DNA of 64,000 bases from Gentiana macrophylla (taxonomy: Eukaryota; Streptophyta; Magnoliopsida; Gentianales; Gentianaceae): assembly GCA_026214975.1 (NCBI GenBank), contig CM047806.1:5865822-5929821 (forward strand). Reading direction: 5' to 3'. Both the position numbers and the translations under genes were made by a program. The notes under the pieces are model-generated. The model did not search any database, was not told the origin of the DNA, and saw only the letters and a list, made by a program, of their open reading frames with translations. This document shows positions 45,761-56,910 of the stretch, piece after piece. Position 1 is the first letter of the stretch; the number at the start of each line of letters is the position of its first letter.

Positions 45761-46538
45761 CGTATCGGCCTTTGAAGTTTTCATTATATATACTTTTTAT
45801 TTTTCAAAGGCATTATATATACTTTTACGTATTTTTATTTTCGTGGAACAATGATTCAATTTTGGATTTGTTTGTTTATGCAACTTACGTATCTTAATTA
45901 GTGGTGTGATCCCCGTGCTAATTAACGACGTCATTATTCTTGGATTTTCTATTATTTGGTAAGTTTCAACCTTTTTCCAGATATAAATCTCAGTCCGTGG
46001 GATTATAAAAAAAGACGGTAGGAAATGAAAATTACATTGAATTTATTTTCACTCCACTAGTTATTTTCCCGTTTAATCCCTTTCGTATTTGTGGTCTACC
46101 AATATGCACCCGCATAATATTATGCGCAAAACTTAAGAATGATGTTGGAGCAAGTATGACTTTATCATTGTGATCAGTAAAATTCAAGATAAAAGGGTAA
46201 AACCCCTCTTGTGAAAAAAATTATTCTCGTATTTTCAAACTTTTTCTTTCTTCTAAATGATAGAATAAACATGACATAATAATTAAGCATGGCATATGTT
46301 AATTATCTTCTCGCGCTGTTCCGAATCCTAAGCCAATGCAGTTGTTTTGTGATAGTCAGTTCGCGCTTAAATTATCTTCGCAGCACTAGGTTATTTTCCG
46401 TTTAATCCCTTCCTTCCTTACGTATCTACTAATACGCATATTATGTGTACAAGTTTAAGAATAATGTTGGAGCAAGTATGACTTTAGCACTGTGATGAAT
46501 AAAATTCAAGATAAAAAGGTAAACCCCTATTTGTAAAA
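45761..46538. other. Intergenic, no gene seen
   Basis: AT-rich DNA. A segment near 46060-46230 (TTATTTTCCCGTTTAATCCC, GAATGATGTTGGAGCAAGTA) recurs with changes near 46390-46530, so this is a diverged tandem duplication of about 330-bp period; the second copy received the MITE at 46539. Confidence 0.5.
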
Positions 46539-46709
46539 GAGTAATGATACGGACACAACCAATTGATCACATCGTTTGACACACCTAATCATCCACCATT
46601 CAATAGGATGAGTCTAGATGATGATGAACGGAGACGCAATCTAATCAAGGGTGGATGATTAGGTTGTGTCACTCATTGTGACGAATTGGTTGTGTCTGTA
46701 TCAATGTTC
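46539..46709. mobile_element. MITE, Mutator-like (9-bp target duplication)
   Basis: TTTGTAAAA flanks both sides (46530-46538 and 46710-46718). The inverted ends match well: GAGTAATGATACGGACAC against GAACATTGATACAGACAC, then ACAACCAATT on both arms, and the match continues inward (ACCTAATCATCCACC). The arms are about 60 bp in a 171-bp element. A 9-bp duplication and long inverted ends starting with G are typical of Mutator-derived MITEs. Confidence 0.75.
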
Positions 46710-46718
46710 TTTGTAAAA

Positions 46719-47875
46719 ATATATATTCCCGTATTTCAAAATTTGTCTTTCTTCTGATTGATAGATAATAAGTATGACAAAGTGATTCAGAATAAATGAA
46801 CAACCATAAAACCAATGATTTATTTTAGTAGAATGATTATGTGCTGCCATTATTAACTTTTAGTGGATCATTAATTAAGCAATTAACAAATGATTACTGA
46901 TAATTAAGGCTACATCACATGGGACGATTCTTCTGATTCTGATGGGAAAAGACAAATTCTACTTTCAATATTGCTTGACAGAATCCCAGTTCCAAATTTT
47001 TTTATATATGGAGTATTTTATTATGTGAGTTATAAGTCATGTAGGAACGTGGGGGTTATGTGTTGTCTTAAAGCCAATAAACTGGATTAATTAATTATGT
47101 GAGTTATGTGTTTTCATTATCTCTATGTTACTCTATGCAAATGGACCCTTGGCTATAGTAGTAGGGTAGTAGGTTTAATTAGCTAGCATTAATTGATTAG
47201 GCAATTAGATATATGGTTAACGACTTTGTCTTCAGTCAAATAGATGGCTAGAATGATAAAATACTATGTCCGTTCCAATTTAACTGATAAAATTATCAAA
47301 ATAATCTGTTTCTTTTTATTTGACGGAGTTTCAATTCTAAAAAGTATTTATTTTGTTTTTCATACAATCACCCTTATTTCTTAAGTAGTGAGAAACTAAT
47401 TATGGAAGTTTTTTTAATGGTCATTTTGAGTTTAAAATTAAAACATTAAACCAGCTCCTTAATCTGTGTTTTTGTCAAAGGAGGGGGTAAAAAATTATCG
47501 CGTAAGTGCATATGTGATTTGCTTGTGTAACGCTTCTTGTGTAACGCCTATGAACTTGGGGTCTCAGTAAATGTTTACATTTATTATCCTCACTTGACTT
47601 AAATGATTAAGCCATCGTTGTAGCAGTTATTGTCATGGGGTAATATCCACATGAAGTCTGGAATACTCGCTTTAACGGTGTGTAACCGATGTCTGAGTTT
47701 GTACTAAGCATAAATGACCGAGGTGGCCTGCACGACATCGGCAATAAGGGAACGTAGACGTCCTACATCATGCCGGCTACAAGGGAAATAGGGCGACTTG
47801 CGCCATGTTACACAGATGACGACATATGTTGTACAGCTACAAAGGACATATGGCGATTTGCACCATGTCAGACAA
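46719..47875. other. Intergenic, no gene seen
   Basis: AT-rich to about 47460, then mixed composition leading into the tandem repeat. A short precursor motif (GACATATG with TTGTACAGCTACAAAGGACA) at 47820-47870 resembles the repeat units that follow. No gene is seen. Confidence 0.45.
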
Positions 47876-48245
47876 ATGACGACCTATGTTGTACAAAAGA
47901 TGGACCTGTCTGACTGATGCCCGATCGATATCGGGCTGAGCCTATGTCAGCCCATATGCTGAAATAGCTAGCCTGTATCAATTTGTGTGAGACTTGATGA
48001 ATGACGACCTATGCTGTACAGAAGATGACCTGTATTGCTGAGGCCCGAGCGATATCGGGTTGAGCCCGTGTCGGTCCATATGCTGAAATAGCCTTTATCA
48101 ATCTGTGTGAGACTTGATGAATGACGACCTATGATGTACAGAAGATGGACATGTCTGATTGAGGTCCGATCGATATCAGGCTGAGCCCATGTCGGCCCAT
48201 ATGCTGAAATAACCTTTATCAATTTGTGTGAGATTTGATGAATGT
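47876..48245. repeat. Tandem repeat, about 121-125 bp unit, three copies
   Basis: Units start at 47876, 48001 and 48121 with ATGACGACCTATG. Each contains GTACA and AAGATG, a GATCGATATC/GAGCGATATC palindromic core, and CATATGCTGAAATA, and ends GTGTGAGACTTGATGA. Copies differ by about 10 percent. No coding role is seen; the frame at 47968-48291 is a by-product of the periodicity. Confidence 0.8.
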
Positions 48246-49717
48246 CGCGTGTATGGTGACCGATCTCACGTATGTCACTGATTGTCCTCACTCAGCTTAA
48301 TACGATTAGCTTAAAGTGCTAAGTCCTTTTTGTCTATAACCTCGTTTTGTGGTCTTTTTTTTTGGGAACGGCTTTTGTCTATAACCTTAATATTGATCAT
48401 GTTTATCCTATTTATCCAATGGGGGGATATTACGGTATATCAATACAACTAACCAAGAAAGGTACATAAAAATTTAGATTCAAAATTGATTGAAGAAGTA
48501 GTTTCCAATTTTTTTTTTTTTTTTTATTATAATAGCTTTCAAATAAATCAATTGTTACAGAATTTTAAACTGTTCATATGTTTTAATGATGCAAATGAAA
48601 GGTCTAGCTAGTAGCTATATAGTAAGACAGCTTACATTTCTTTAATTATTGTAAGGTTATGAGGTACTATAATTAATTGACCTTTAGCCGTGTATGCATC
48701 AAAGAAGTATTCAACGGTAAATAGAAATATATAGTACTTATTTTGCAAAATGAAAAATACAATATATACATAGATAATTTTGAAAACGATTCCTGAATTT
48801 TAAATGACAGAAGAAAGGAAATAAATGTACACAAATTTGATAGTGAGGTCACGTTGTTTGAATAGATCACACGCTTTTAAGAAGGTTGATCATGATGTTT
48901 GGGACCAAGAGAATATTTTCAAGCATTAATTAATTATAATTTTCTACTACAATTGATCCAGGGGAATAGTTATATAGCTGGCCAAATATTATAAATAATT
49001 CAAGTGATAATAATGTGATACATATTCAAATACATAAATCAATCAAACAAGGGGACAACAACTTTTGATGGTAAATCTAAATTGAAGTTTTCAATATCAC
49101 AAACTTTAATTTATAACACCTTGTAAAAATGAGAGTAGTACGACGAAATGGTTACAACAAAGTACAATAACACACTTTGCATATATAATTGATTATAATA
49201 TGAGACTTATTGATTCCTATGGATCCTAAAAAGATCAATGGTGTATAAATATATATGTTGTAGTAATTTGTTGTGACCATTTTGTTGTGCCACAAACATT
49301 TTCTCTTAAAATAACGAGTAGTTAATCTGAACAAATGGGAATTCAACAGAATAAAGTAAGCTTTTCTGGTCCGTTTGCTTATAGGTAATAAAATAGAAGA
49401 TAATGAATGTAATGGAAATATGGAATAGATATTCCATTAATGTATTTTGGCATGAAAAATAATGAATCAAAATTTATAATATGTGAAATAAGGTAGGATA
49501 AAGCGAGGCCGAGGGTTGCGTAAAGGTGAGGGTGGGGTAGGATTTATGAGTGGAAGGTATCGTAAGGGTAATGTTGGACATATGAAGGATGGTAGGTTCA
49601 GTGCTAGGGGTACAAGTAGGATGGTCAGGGTGAGAGTGGTAGGAGGTAAGATATATAGCAGTAGAAAGAAGAAGGGTGTGGACTAGGTCATAAGGTAGGA
49701 TATGATGATGATGTGAG
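48246..49717. other. Intergenic, AT-rich then G-rich, no gene seen
   Basis: AT-rich with a T tract (48510-48530). From about 49500 the plus strand becomes G-rich with GGTAGG and GGGTAGG words. That G-rich sequence continues after the element at 49718-50464, which shows the element interrupted it. Confidence 0.45.
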
Positions 49718-50464
49718 GAGGGACGGAGGCAAGCTTTGGGTTAAGGGGGGCTAAGCTCACTCAGCCATTTTTGAAATACATAGTGTATATTTAAGACCAA
49801 ACCCAACAAACAAGCAACAAGCCCACCTAAACTTAAAATGATTTGGTGCTACTAATCCAAAAACACTATAAAATGTATGTTACAACCGAAAATGACAATC
49901 ATCATCTTAAATAATTATGTAATATTGATCCAAACCTTTTTCTTTTGAGAAGCATATTGATCCAACTTACCTAACGGTAAAAAAGAAAGGAAAAAAGATT
50001 CAAATGTATCACAAAAACATTACGTTCTATCGAAATTGTTAAGAAAAAAATGCGATTCGGCAATCGATGTCGGACATCTCAACCACAAAATCCGTACTTG
50101 AATTTACGGTCCTTTTATCACCATCTACGTAAGTAGAAAATCTTCGATATAGTTTTTTTTTTTTCTTTCAATTTCTTCAAGAAGTTATCATCATAAAATC
50201 AATTGTTGATAGCGTGATGAGCTCTAAAGTGGGTTATAAATGGTGAAATTAGACTATGTATCAAACCGATGGTCAGGGGGTTGGAGGATGCAATCGGAAA
50301 AATAGAAATGCTAGAGAATAATTCTCTATGTTGGACGGTTTGGAGTTTTGCTTAACACACTTGTATATTCATTACATTTGTTTTCTCAATAGTTGGTAAA
50401 AATTTGGAAATATTGCCTTGCGTAATCTAGCCCACCCGGAAAAAAAATTCTGGCTCCGTCCTTG
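49718..50464. mobile_element. Probable hAT-like non-autonomous element
   Basis: The 8-bp word GATGTGAG is at 49710-49717 and 50465-50472. The ends are inverted: GAGGGACGGAGGCAAG on the left and CAAGGACGGAGCCAG read inward from the right. An 8-bp target duplication is typical of hAT elements. The 747-bp interior is AT-rich with no gene. It sits within otherwise continuous G-rich DNA, supporting insertion. Confidence 0.55.
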
Positions 50465-50472
50465 GATGTGAG

Positions 50473-50985
50473 TTTGGGGATTGGGATAGAGTATAGGTAG
50501 AAGTGGGGGAAGGTAGGGTTGGATATGAGGTGTGGGCAGCGAGGGTGGTAGAAGAATGAGGTGATTTCATAGGGATGCGTGATGTGGAGGTATGGCTTGA
50601 AAGGAAGATGGTAAGGGTAAGGTGTTGAAGAATGGTCGTGGGAGTGTTGGTCCCTTGAAAAGGCTTTGGTTAAGTTTAGAGGGGGGGTGAATAAACTTAA
50701 CACTTAAAACTTTGGAGTTAACAAATTCAAGAACTCGGCTCTTTGAAGTTCGATGTCTGCCGATACCTCAATAGCCTCTTGATAAATGATGAGTCTCTTG
50801 TGATTCGATTTCTTGAATTTGTGCAGCGGAATTATATCAAAATTAAGCCTTAGTACTTGTTGTTAAATATGATACTAAGTATTAGATACTCAATAGTGTA
50901 TGTGTGTGATTTCAGTTGCTAGACTCAGTTGATTGATGTGTATAATAAACTAAGTGCAGAATGTAAATGCTGAAAGTAAGTAGGC
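50473..50985. other. Intergenic, no gene seen
   Basis: G-rich flank up to about 50640, then AAAGGCTTTGGTTAAG and a GAGGGGGGGTGAATA stretch (50679-50693) that resembles retroelement polypurine tracts, and AT-rich DNA. The start of Gypsy-D at 50986 is abrupt. Confidence 0.35.
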
Positions 50986-51066
50986 AGATTTTATTACGTT
51001 TTATCGACAAATTCTATATAAAATATATGAAATTATGATATAATTAGTATGAAATATTAATCTTTA

Positions 51067-51339
51067 GGGGCATTCAGTAAAAACGGGTCTTTGACCAAAA
51101 ATTTTGGAAAAACGGGTGTCTACCCAAAATTTGAATTTTTTTCTCCCGTTTTAGGTGTTTTTTGAACCAAACTAAAACCCTATTTGGGAAGGGGCACCCC
51201 TTAGGGGATTTGAGGCCCTTAAGATCGTGCACATTTGTGAAAGAAATGGGAGAAAATCGCGGGTCAAACTTCACTAAAATCCAAAACACCCTTTTTTCCA
51301 AACATTTTTTCCAAAACACCCTTCTTTACTCATTATCCC
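51067..51339. mobile_element. MITE in the Gypsy-D LTR, Mutator-like
   Basis: It is flanked by the 9-bp duplication TAATCTTTA (51058-51066 and 51340-51348). The other LTR has the uninterrupted site once at 62088-62096. The ends are inverted with mismatches: GGGGCATTCAGTAAAAACGG against GGGATAATGAGTAAAGAAGG. It is 273 bp long and the short frames inside are not genes. Duplication length suggests Mutator-type origin. Confidence 0.85.
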
Positions 51340-51609
51340 TAATCTTTATAGTTTAGTATAGTTAGTAGTAAAAGTTAGTATTTATAGTAAAAAGTTGTAG
51401 TTTTTGTACCGGTTTTAGTGACCGGAGTGTTGTGTCTATTTTACACGGGTATTTTGTGTTTATTTCATTGCAGAATCCTAAGATGAACTGAAATCCCGAG
51501 TAGAAACACTTTTTGAAGTCAATTCAAGTCGTTGGAAGGGAGTTATAAAGCATCACTCAATTTACATGGTCAAGTGGGTAGTCGTTTTTTAAATAACACA
51601 CGAGCGTAT

Positions 51610-53061
51610 TGTCACGGATTTTATCTATGCAAAACAACAAGTAATAAATTTATAGATCCGGTATTTCCCCAAGTGTAGGGATCGTAGTATAGCGATTAAT
51701 ACCGGAGTCGGTCACAGGGAATCGGGGTATCTAGTTCATTAATTTTCCTAAGGTTGTTACTACTAAAGCGAAACTAAAAAAGATAAAATAAACTGATGAG
51801 AGGATTGTCGGTCCAAAGCCGGAAGGATAAAAGCGATAAAACTAAATCTAAACCACTAACTATAAAAGGAAATAAACAAGAAGATGAACATGGAGATTAA
51901 CAATGAACAAACAAAATCATCCAATCCTTCAAACCCTCTATCTCTATCTAAGGTTATCTCATGATGATTAACTAAAGATGTGGTTCACCTCTCGAAGGTA
52001 TGAATACTACTTCCGTAGATAATTCGTCTATCAATCTAACATCTTCCAATGTATAGAATTGACGCAAACAAACCAAGGTGCAAGATTTTAAATCTAACAA
52101 CCTAGATAATTAACCTATCAACTTCCGTTATGTCAAGGCTAAAAACCTAATCTTTCCTATGGTGATCTAGGTCTAATCATGACTTCCATCAAAATCAAAC
52201 ATCAAAAGCAACCATCTTCCGATATCGTGCATGAACAAATAAGCGATAGGAAAAGATACAACTTTGAATCAAAGATCAAAACATAAACTTAAATAAAAGA
52301 TAGAAAAACATGATGAAAAGAGTTACATCGTTCGAACAATCATGACCTCCAAGCATGAAGTGCGTAAAACGCAGCGAAATAGAAAGAAAAGCGAAATAAA
52401 AAAACCTAATCTAATTGCCACCCGACCTCCTGCAGGGTTTGGCGCTAAGGTTGCTCTTTTATGATGATGTATCAATAAGAGTCGAATATTGTGTGTTTTA
52501 GGGTTGAAATCGCGGCTGCTACTTATAGGAGAAATAGGTCGGTTTTTTCAAAGATGTCGGCCGTGGGCGCCCGTCCACTCAAGCGGGACTTCGTCCAAGA
52601 ATTACAGACGGAGGTGGGCGCCCGTTTGCTATGGCGTCTAAACTCTACGAATCAAAAACTCATCCTGGGCGCTTGATCCACTTATTTGGACTTGATCCAC
52701 TTTGGAGCAGGACTTGGGCGTGCGTTCGACTCTTTTCTTCCAAATTAATCTTGATCTTCATTCCAACTTCATCTCTATCTCTTCCCTTCCATGCAAATCA
52801 TCACTTGAACATCTTTTAAGCTCCTTTCACCTCATGCAAGCGTACTACATCACGATAAAACCATGCAAAATGTAACATCTTACATCTAAAGATATTTATC
52901 CAATAAAATCACATAATTAACCCGATTTTGAACTTTAATACTTCTAAAACTCATTTGCTCAATATTTCAATATAAAGCTCGATTTCTATGAGAAACATAC
53001 GAATATGGAGAGAATTGTTACAAAATATATCCTTATAAAACGTATAAAATCACCCTTAACA
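51610..53061 (-). repeat. Gypsy-C 3' LTR
   Basis: 1452 bp, aligned with the 5' LTR over its whole length. Differences are mainly 1-4 base indels, for example around the GGGCGCCCGT-bearing stretch at 52560-52720. Confidence 0.88.
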
Positions 53062-54144
53062 ACTCCCCCACACTTAAACCTTGCTCGTCCCGAGCAAGAC
53101 AAAACATAATCATCACTCGAGACAAATAAACACTTATGCAAATATAAAACATATTCAAGTAGTTTAGAGGTTCACCCAAGTGCGTGTGCATAGCCATAGT
53201 AAACTTCCACTAAATCCACACTTGAAATTGATTCAAACAAAACTAGCCAACATCCCATTTAAATTAGAAATATAAAAATGATTATAACATGCACCTCACA
53301 AAACATACTTATTCCGAAAAGATAATAGGGAGCATTTACAATATTTCCGACACACTTAGAGGATAGTCCCTACAACATATCTTTCAGTTTATACTGGGGA
53401 TGGTCAGAAGATAACTAAGGTTTCCGACCATCTTTTCACATTACCATTCACTAATTTTTCTTAAAGTTCAATCAATTCCACATATATAGCATATATGCCC
53501 TCATTCCCAAACAATAGGATGTTTCGGGATAACACACTAGTTTGGACTACTATCATCAGCGATCGGGAGCTATTAACCTCATAGTGGTATAGGACATTTC
53601 GTGATAATGCCCTACCGCACTCAAATCATCAATGACTACTTCCGACACTTAAATACATAATTCATATTATTCATCTTAGATTGGTATACAAACCTTAAAT
53701 TATATCCCTCCTATCACATTCAAACCTTCAGATATTCACAGTATGTCATACTTTAACTCTAAACACAAACTATTAAAATTTTCAAAATTCGTATGGAAGC
53801 AAAGAATCATGCGATAATCATCAAAAAAATCTCTAATCAAATGGGCATAGCTTTAAAAATATAGCTCTTCATTTACTATGGCATGTGAAAAAGTAGTGTT
53901 GGGTGAAACAACTAAATTTACTAAATATGCAAAATAATGCACCAATGATATAAAAACTCAAATAAAAATATGCATTGCTCACTTGGGACAAAACAAAACA
54001 AAATTTTTAAAATTCAGCACTCTTTCATAGAAATATAATAGTATGGCAAATGAATGTAGATACATGAAACTATTCCCCTCCCCCACACTTAAATAACAAC
54101 ATGTCCTCGTATTTGTGCGAGAAAAATAAAGAGAAGTAAAGAAC

Positions 54145-54492
54145 TTAGGTGATTGTCTTCGAAGGAGCAACCACAGGATGATGCGCATCACCCGGGAATG
54201 CTCGAGATATCGATGATTGTGGACCATCCACCGAAAGCGGATATCGTCTAAAACTCACAAAAGCTAATGCAAATGCCACCGCACTCATGAAAAACAAAGA
54301 AATACCTCGGGGCAAGGGGGATAGAACATACAAAGCACAAAATAGAATCGCTTGAGATGGAAAAATCAAGCAGGAAAGTACTGAGAACATCGAAGCGTCT
54401 AAATATGGAAGTTTGATATAAGCACAAAAGAAATAATAGCTCAGGATGGAAAGATCAACACTTAAACTCGGGACATCTAAGAATAAAGCCAC
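54145..54492 (-). CDS. Hydrophobic 115-residue ORF in Gypsy-C
   Basis: This ORF of Gypsy-C lies near its 3' end, where some plant gypsy elements carry an extra gene. It starts MALFLDVPSLS and has about three hydrophobic stretches (ILSYYFFCAYIKLPYL, LIFPSQAILFCALYVL, ISLFFMSAVAFALAFVSF), then a polar tail. That would fit a small membrane protein. I recognise no family, and there is no signal of retroviral envelope. It may be chance or a captured gene; conservation in other Gypsy-C copies is the key test. Confidence 0.3.
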   Translation of the reverse strand: MALFLDVPSLSVDLSILSYYFFCAYIKLPYLDASMFSVLSCLIFPSQAILFCALYVLSPLPRGISLFFMSAVAFALAFVSFRRYPLSVDGPQSSISRAFPGDAHHPVVAPSKTIT

Positions 54493-55619
54493 GTAAAAGC
54501 AGAAACATCAAACTCCAACTAATAATGATAGAGGATTATACATGGAAAAGAAGTCGGAAAGATTTTTTGATTAAGCTCATATAAAGATGGAACATATACA
54601 TGGAATATTACACAATGATAGGCTAGGTGCAACTACATGAAAATATACTACAATGCAGCCTACATGATATGCAATCCTAAAAATAAAAATGAATTACATG
54701 CGAGGCTCCGAAAGCGAGGTTTGAGACAACAACCTACGGTGACTACGGCCTATGCAGAAACTAAATTAAAGAAAGCGAGGTAGTATTACGAAACCGAGCG
54801 ATTAACTACGCTCAAGGAAAATAAAAGAAAAATAGAAAAACAATGCAACTAGATGGTATGCGGCTAAATGATATGCAAAAATAAAAGAAAATAAAAGAAA
54901 GAAACTAGCCCACTCATTTGCAACACGACATGTATATCATAAACGTCTACCAAATAATGACGAGTTCACGATAAGCAGCAGTCTTTGTCCATTACATACA
55001 GTGTAGACGCGCCTTAAGACTCATCAAAAGGTGATAGCATTATGGAAACCAACAGTTAGCTATACTAAACAGATATAACTCATATGGCCTAAGATGGTAG
55101 CATTACGGAAAACCGACAGTAGCTACCCATATGAGTTACAAAAACAACAAGGAAGCACATAAGTCTTAAAAGCTAACAAGATTCATCCCAACGGTATGTA
55201 GCATACGGAAACCGACATTAGCTACTAAATATCAATAAGAACAGTTATAGCGTACGAGAACCGACAGTGACTATAACATGCATGGATGAATCATGTAACC
55301 CTAGATGAGCGACAACGAGAACAAGCGATAAGTCATATTAGAATCACGTCTAGCTAGGTGAATTACTCAACATGGATTGCAATAGATGGAAAGAAAACCA
55401 TAACGGTGAAAGAACAGGACATCTACGCATACACAAAACGGCCACAGAGGCTCATCCATGTCAATTAATGAAGCATGTATATAAAAATTAATCAATTATT
55501 TAACATGGATCAGTAGATGGAAAGGTGTAAACATGCAAGTTCAGAACATCTACGTAAAAATAATTAGCCACAGAAGCTCATATGAAAGTATCCACATCAA
55601 ATAAAGCATTAAAAATCAA

Positions 55620-56700
55620 ACTCTATTCACTAGGCCCGAACACCGGACGGACGTTGATCAATCGAGACAGACGTTTAAAGCATATTCGAGGCGGACGGGC
55701 GTTGGTAGGCGAGCGCCCGTCCGAAACCACATAAGCCAGGCGGGCGTCCGGAAGCGAGCAAGCGCTCGTCGACTCTCTAAAAACATAACAGCGTGGATGC
55801 ATTGTAGCGCGGACGGGCGTTCACTTACTATGGGCGCCCGTCGACTCAACGAAAAATACAGCCAGACTTCGATTTTATCGTAAAACAAAGAAAGCAACCC
55901 TAAAATCATAACCTAATATCATATCATTAAAACAGAAACCCTAGTGTTTATTAAAAACGAAAACAAAACTATGAAACCTAAATTCACGTTTCATAAATTG
56001 AGTAAAAAAACTTCTTGCACATTCTTAACCCAACGGTCATCGAAACACGGCAAAAATAAAAACTCTCAATTTATTTAACGCTACTTTTATTGAAAACTAC
56101 CTAAAAATATACGGAAACAGAAACCTAAACCGGAACTACGAAAAATTTAAAACAGAAAAACACAGAAAATACTAACTACATGAAAAAAAAGCGTGTTGAA
56201 ATCTTGAGCCCAAAATGGAAGGGAAAACAGTGGATTTTGACCTCGAAAACGGTGTCGGACGGCCTCCGGCGATCCGCCACGTCGTCGGCGTCGGGCGAGC
56301 TTTCGAATTGGGGTCTGCGTTCCAAGCGGACACTCGAGCCAAAAGTTACGGCCAAAATACTAACGAGTGCTAAAACGATCCCTTTTATCCAAAAATTTGA
56401 CCGTGAAAAACTTGGAGTCAGATGATTCAACCTTAGAACCCTACCTACGAAACCTACCTACGAAAAACAGAAACCCTAAACCACGATACCTACCTAAAAC
56501 AAAAAAATAAATAAAAAAAAACTGGTGACAGACAGGCCAGACGGGCGTCCCGATTCTTTGGACGGACGTCGATCGAAGAAAGAAACGGGGCGGGCGTCCA
56601 AGTTCTCTGGGCGCTAAATGCTGGGCAAAACACATCTGAGACGATCGATTTGGACGGACGGGCGTCTAATAGCTCGGGGCGCCCGTTACGTCAAAGCGGA
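55620..56700. repeat. GC-rich palindromic motif cluster in Gypsy-C
   Basis: Within the otherwise AT-rich interior, GACGGGCG and its complement CGCCCGTC occur repeatedly (55691, 55714, 55742, 55812, 55836, 56540, 56590, 56655, 56682), often as the palindrome GGGCGCCCGT. The same motif is in both LTRs. The block lies in the 5' leader (minus orientation) of the element. Confidence 0.6.
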
Positions 56701-56910
56701 AGCACATAAATTTGCTAAACACGTAAAATCGGTCCAAACTAAACACGAAAACTAAACAAAACCCTAATTGGAACCTAAACACAAACCTATGAAAAATTAA
56801 TAATCACTAGATAACACAAACTACCTACGAAAAACAAAACATAACAACTTTAGGAAAATACATAATGAATGGACAACACGCACCGATTCCCGGCAACGGC
56901 GCCAAAAACT

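Noticed and set aside
47876..48245. CRISPR-like array
   Set aside because: Units of over 120 bp repeat as a whole with no repeat-spacer alternation, and this is plant nuclear DNA.
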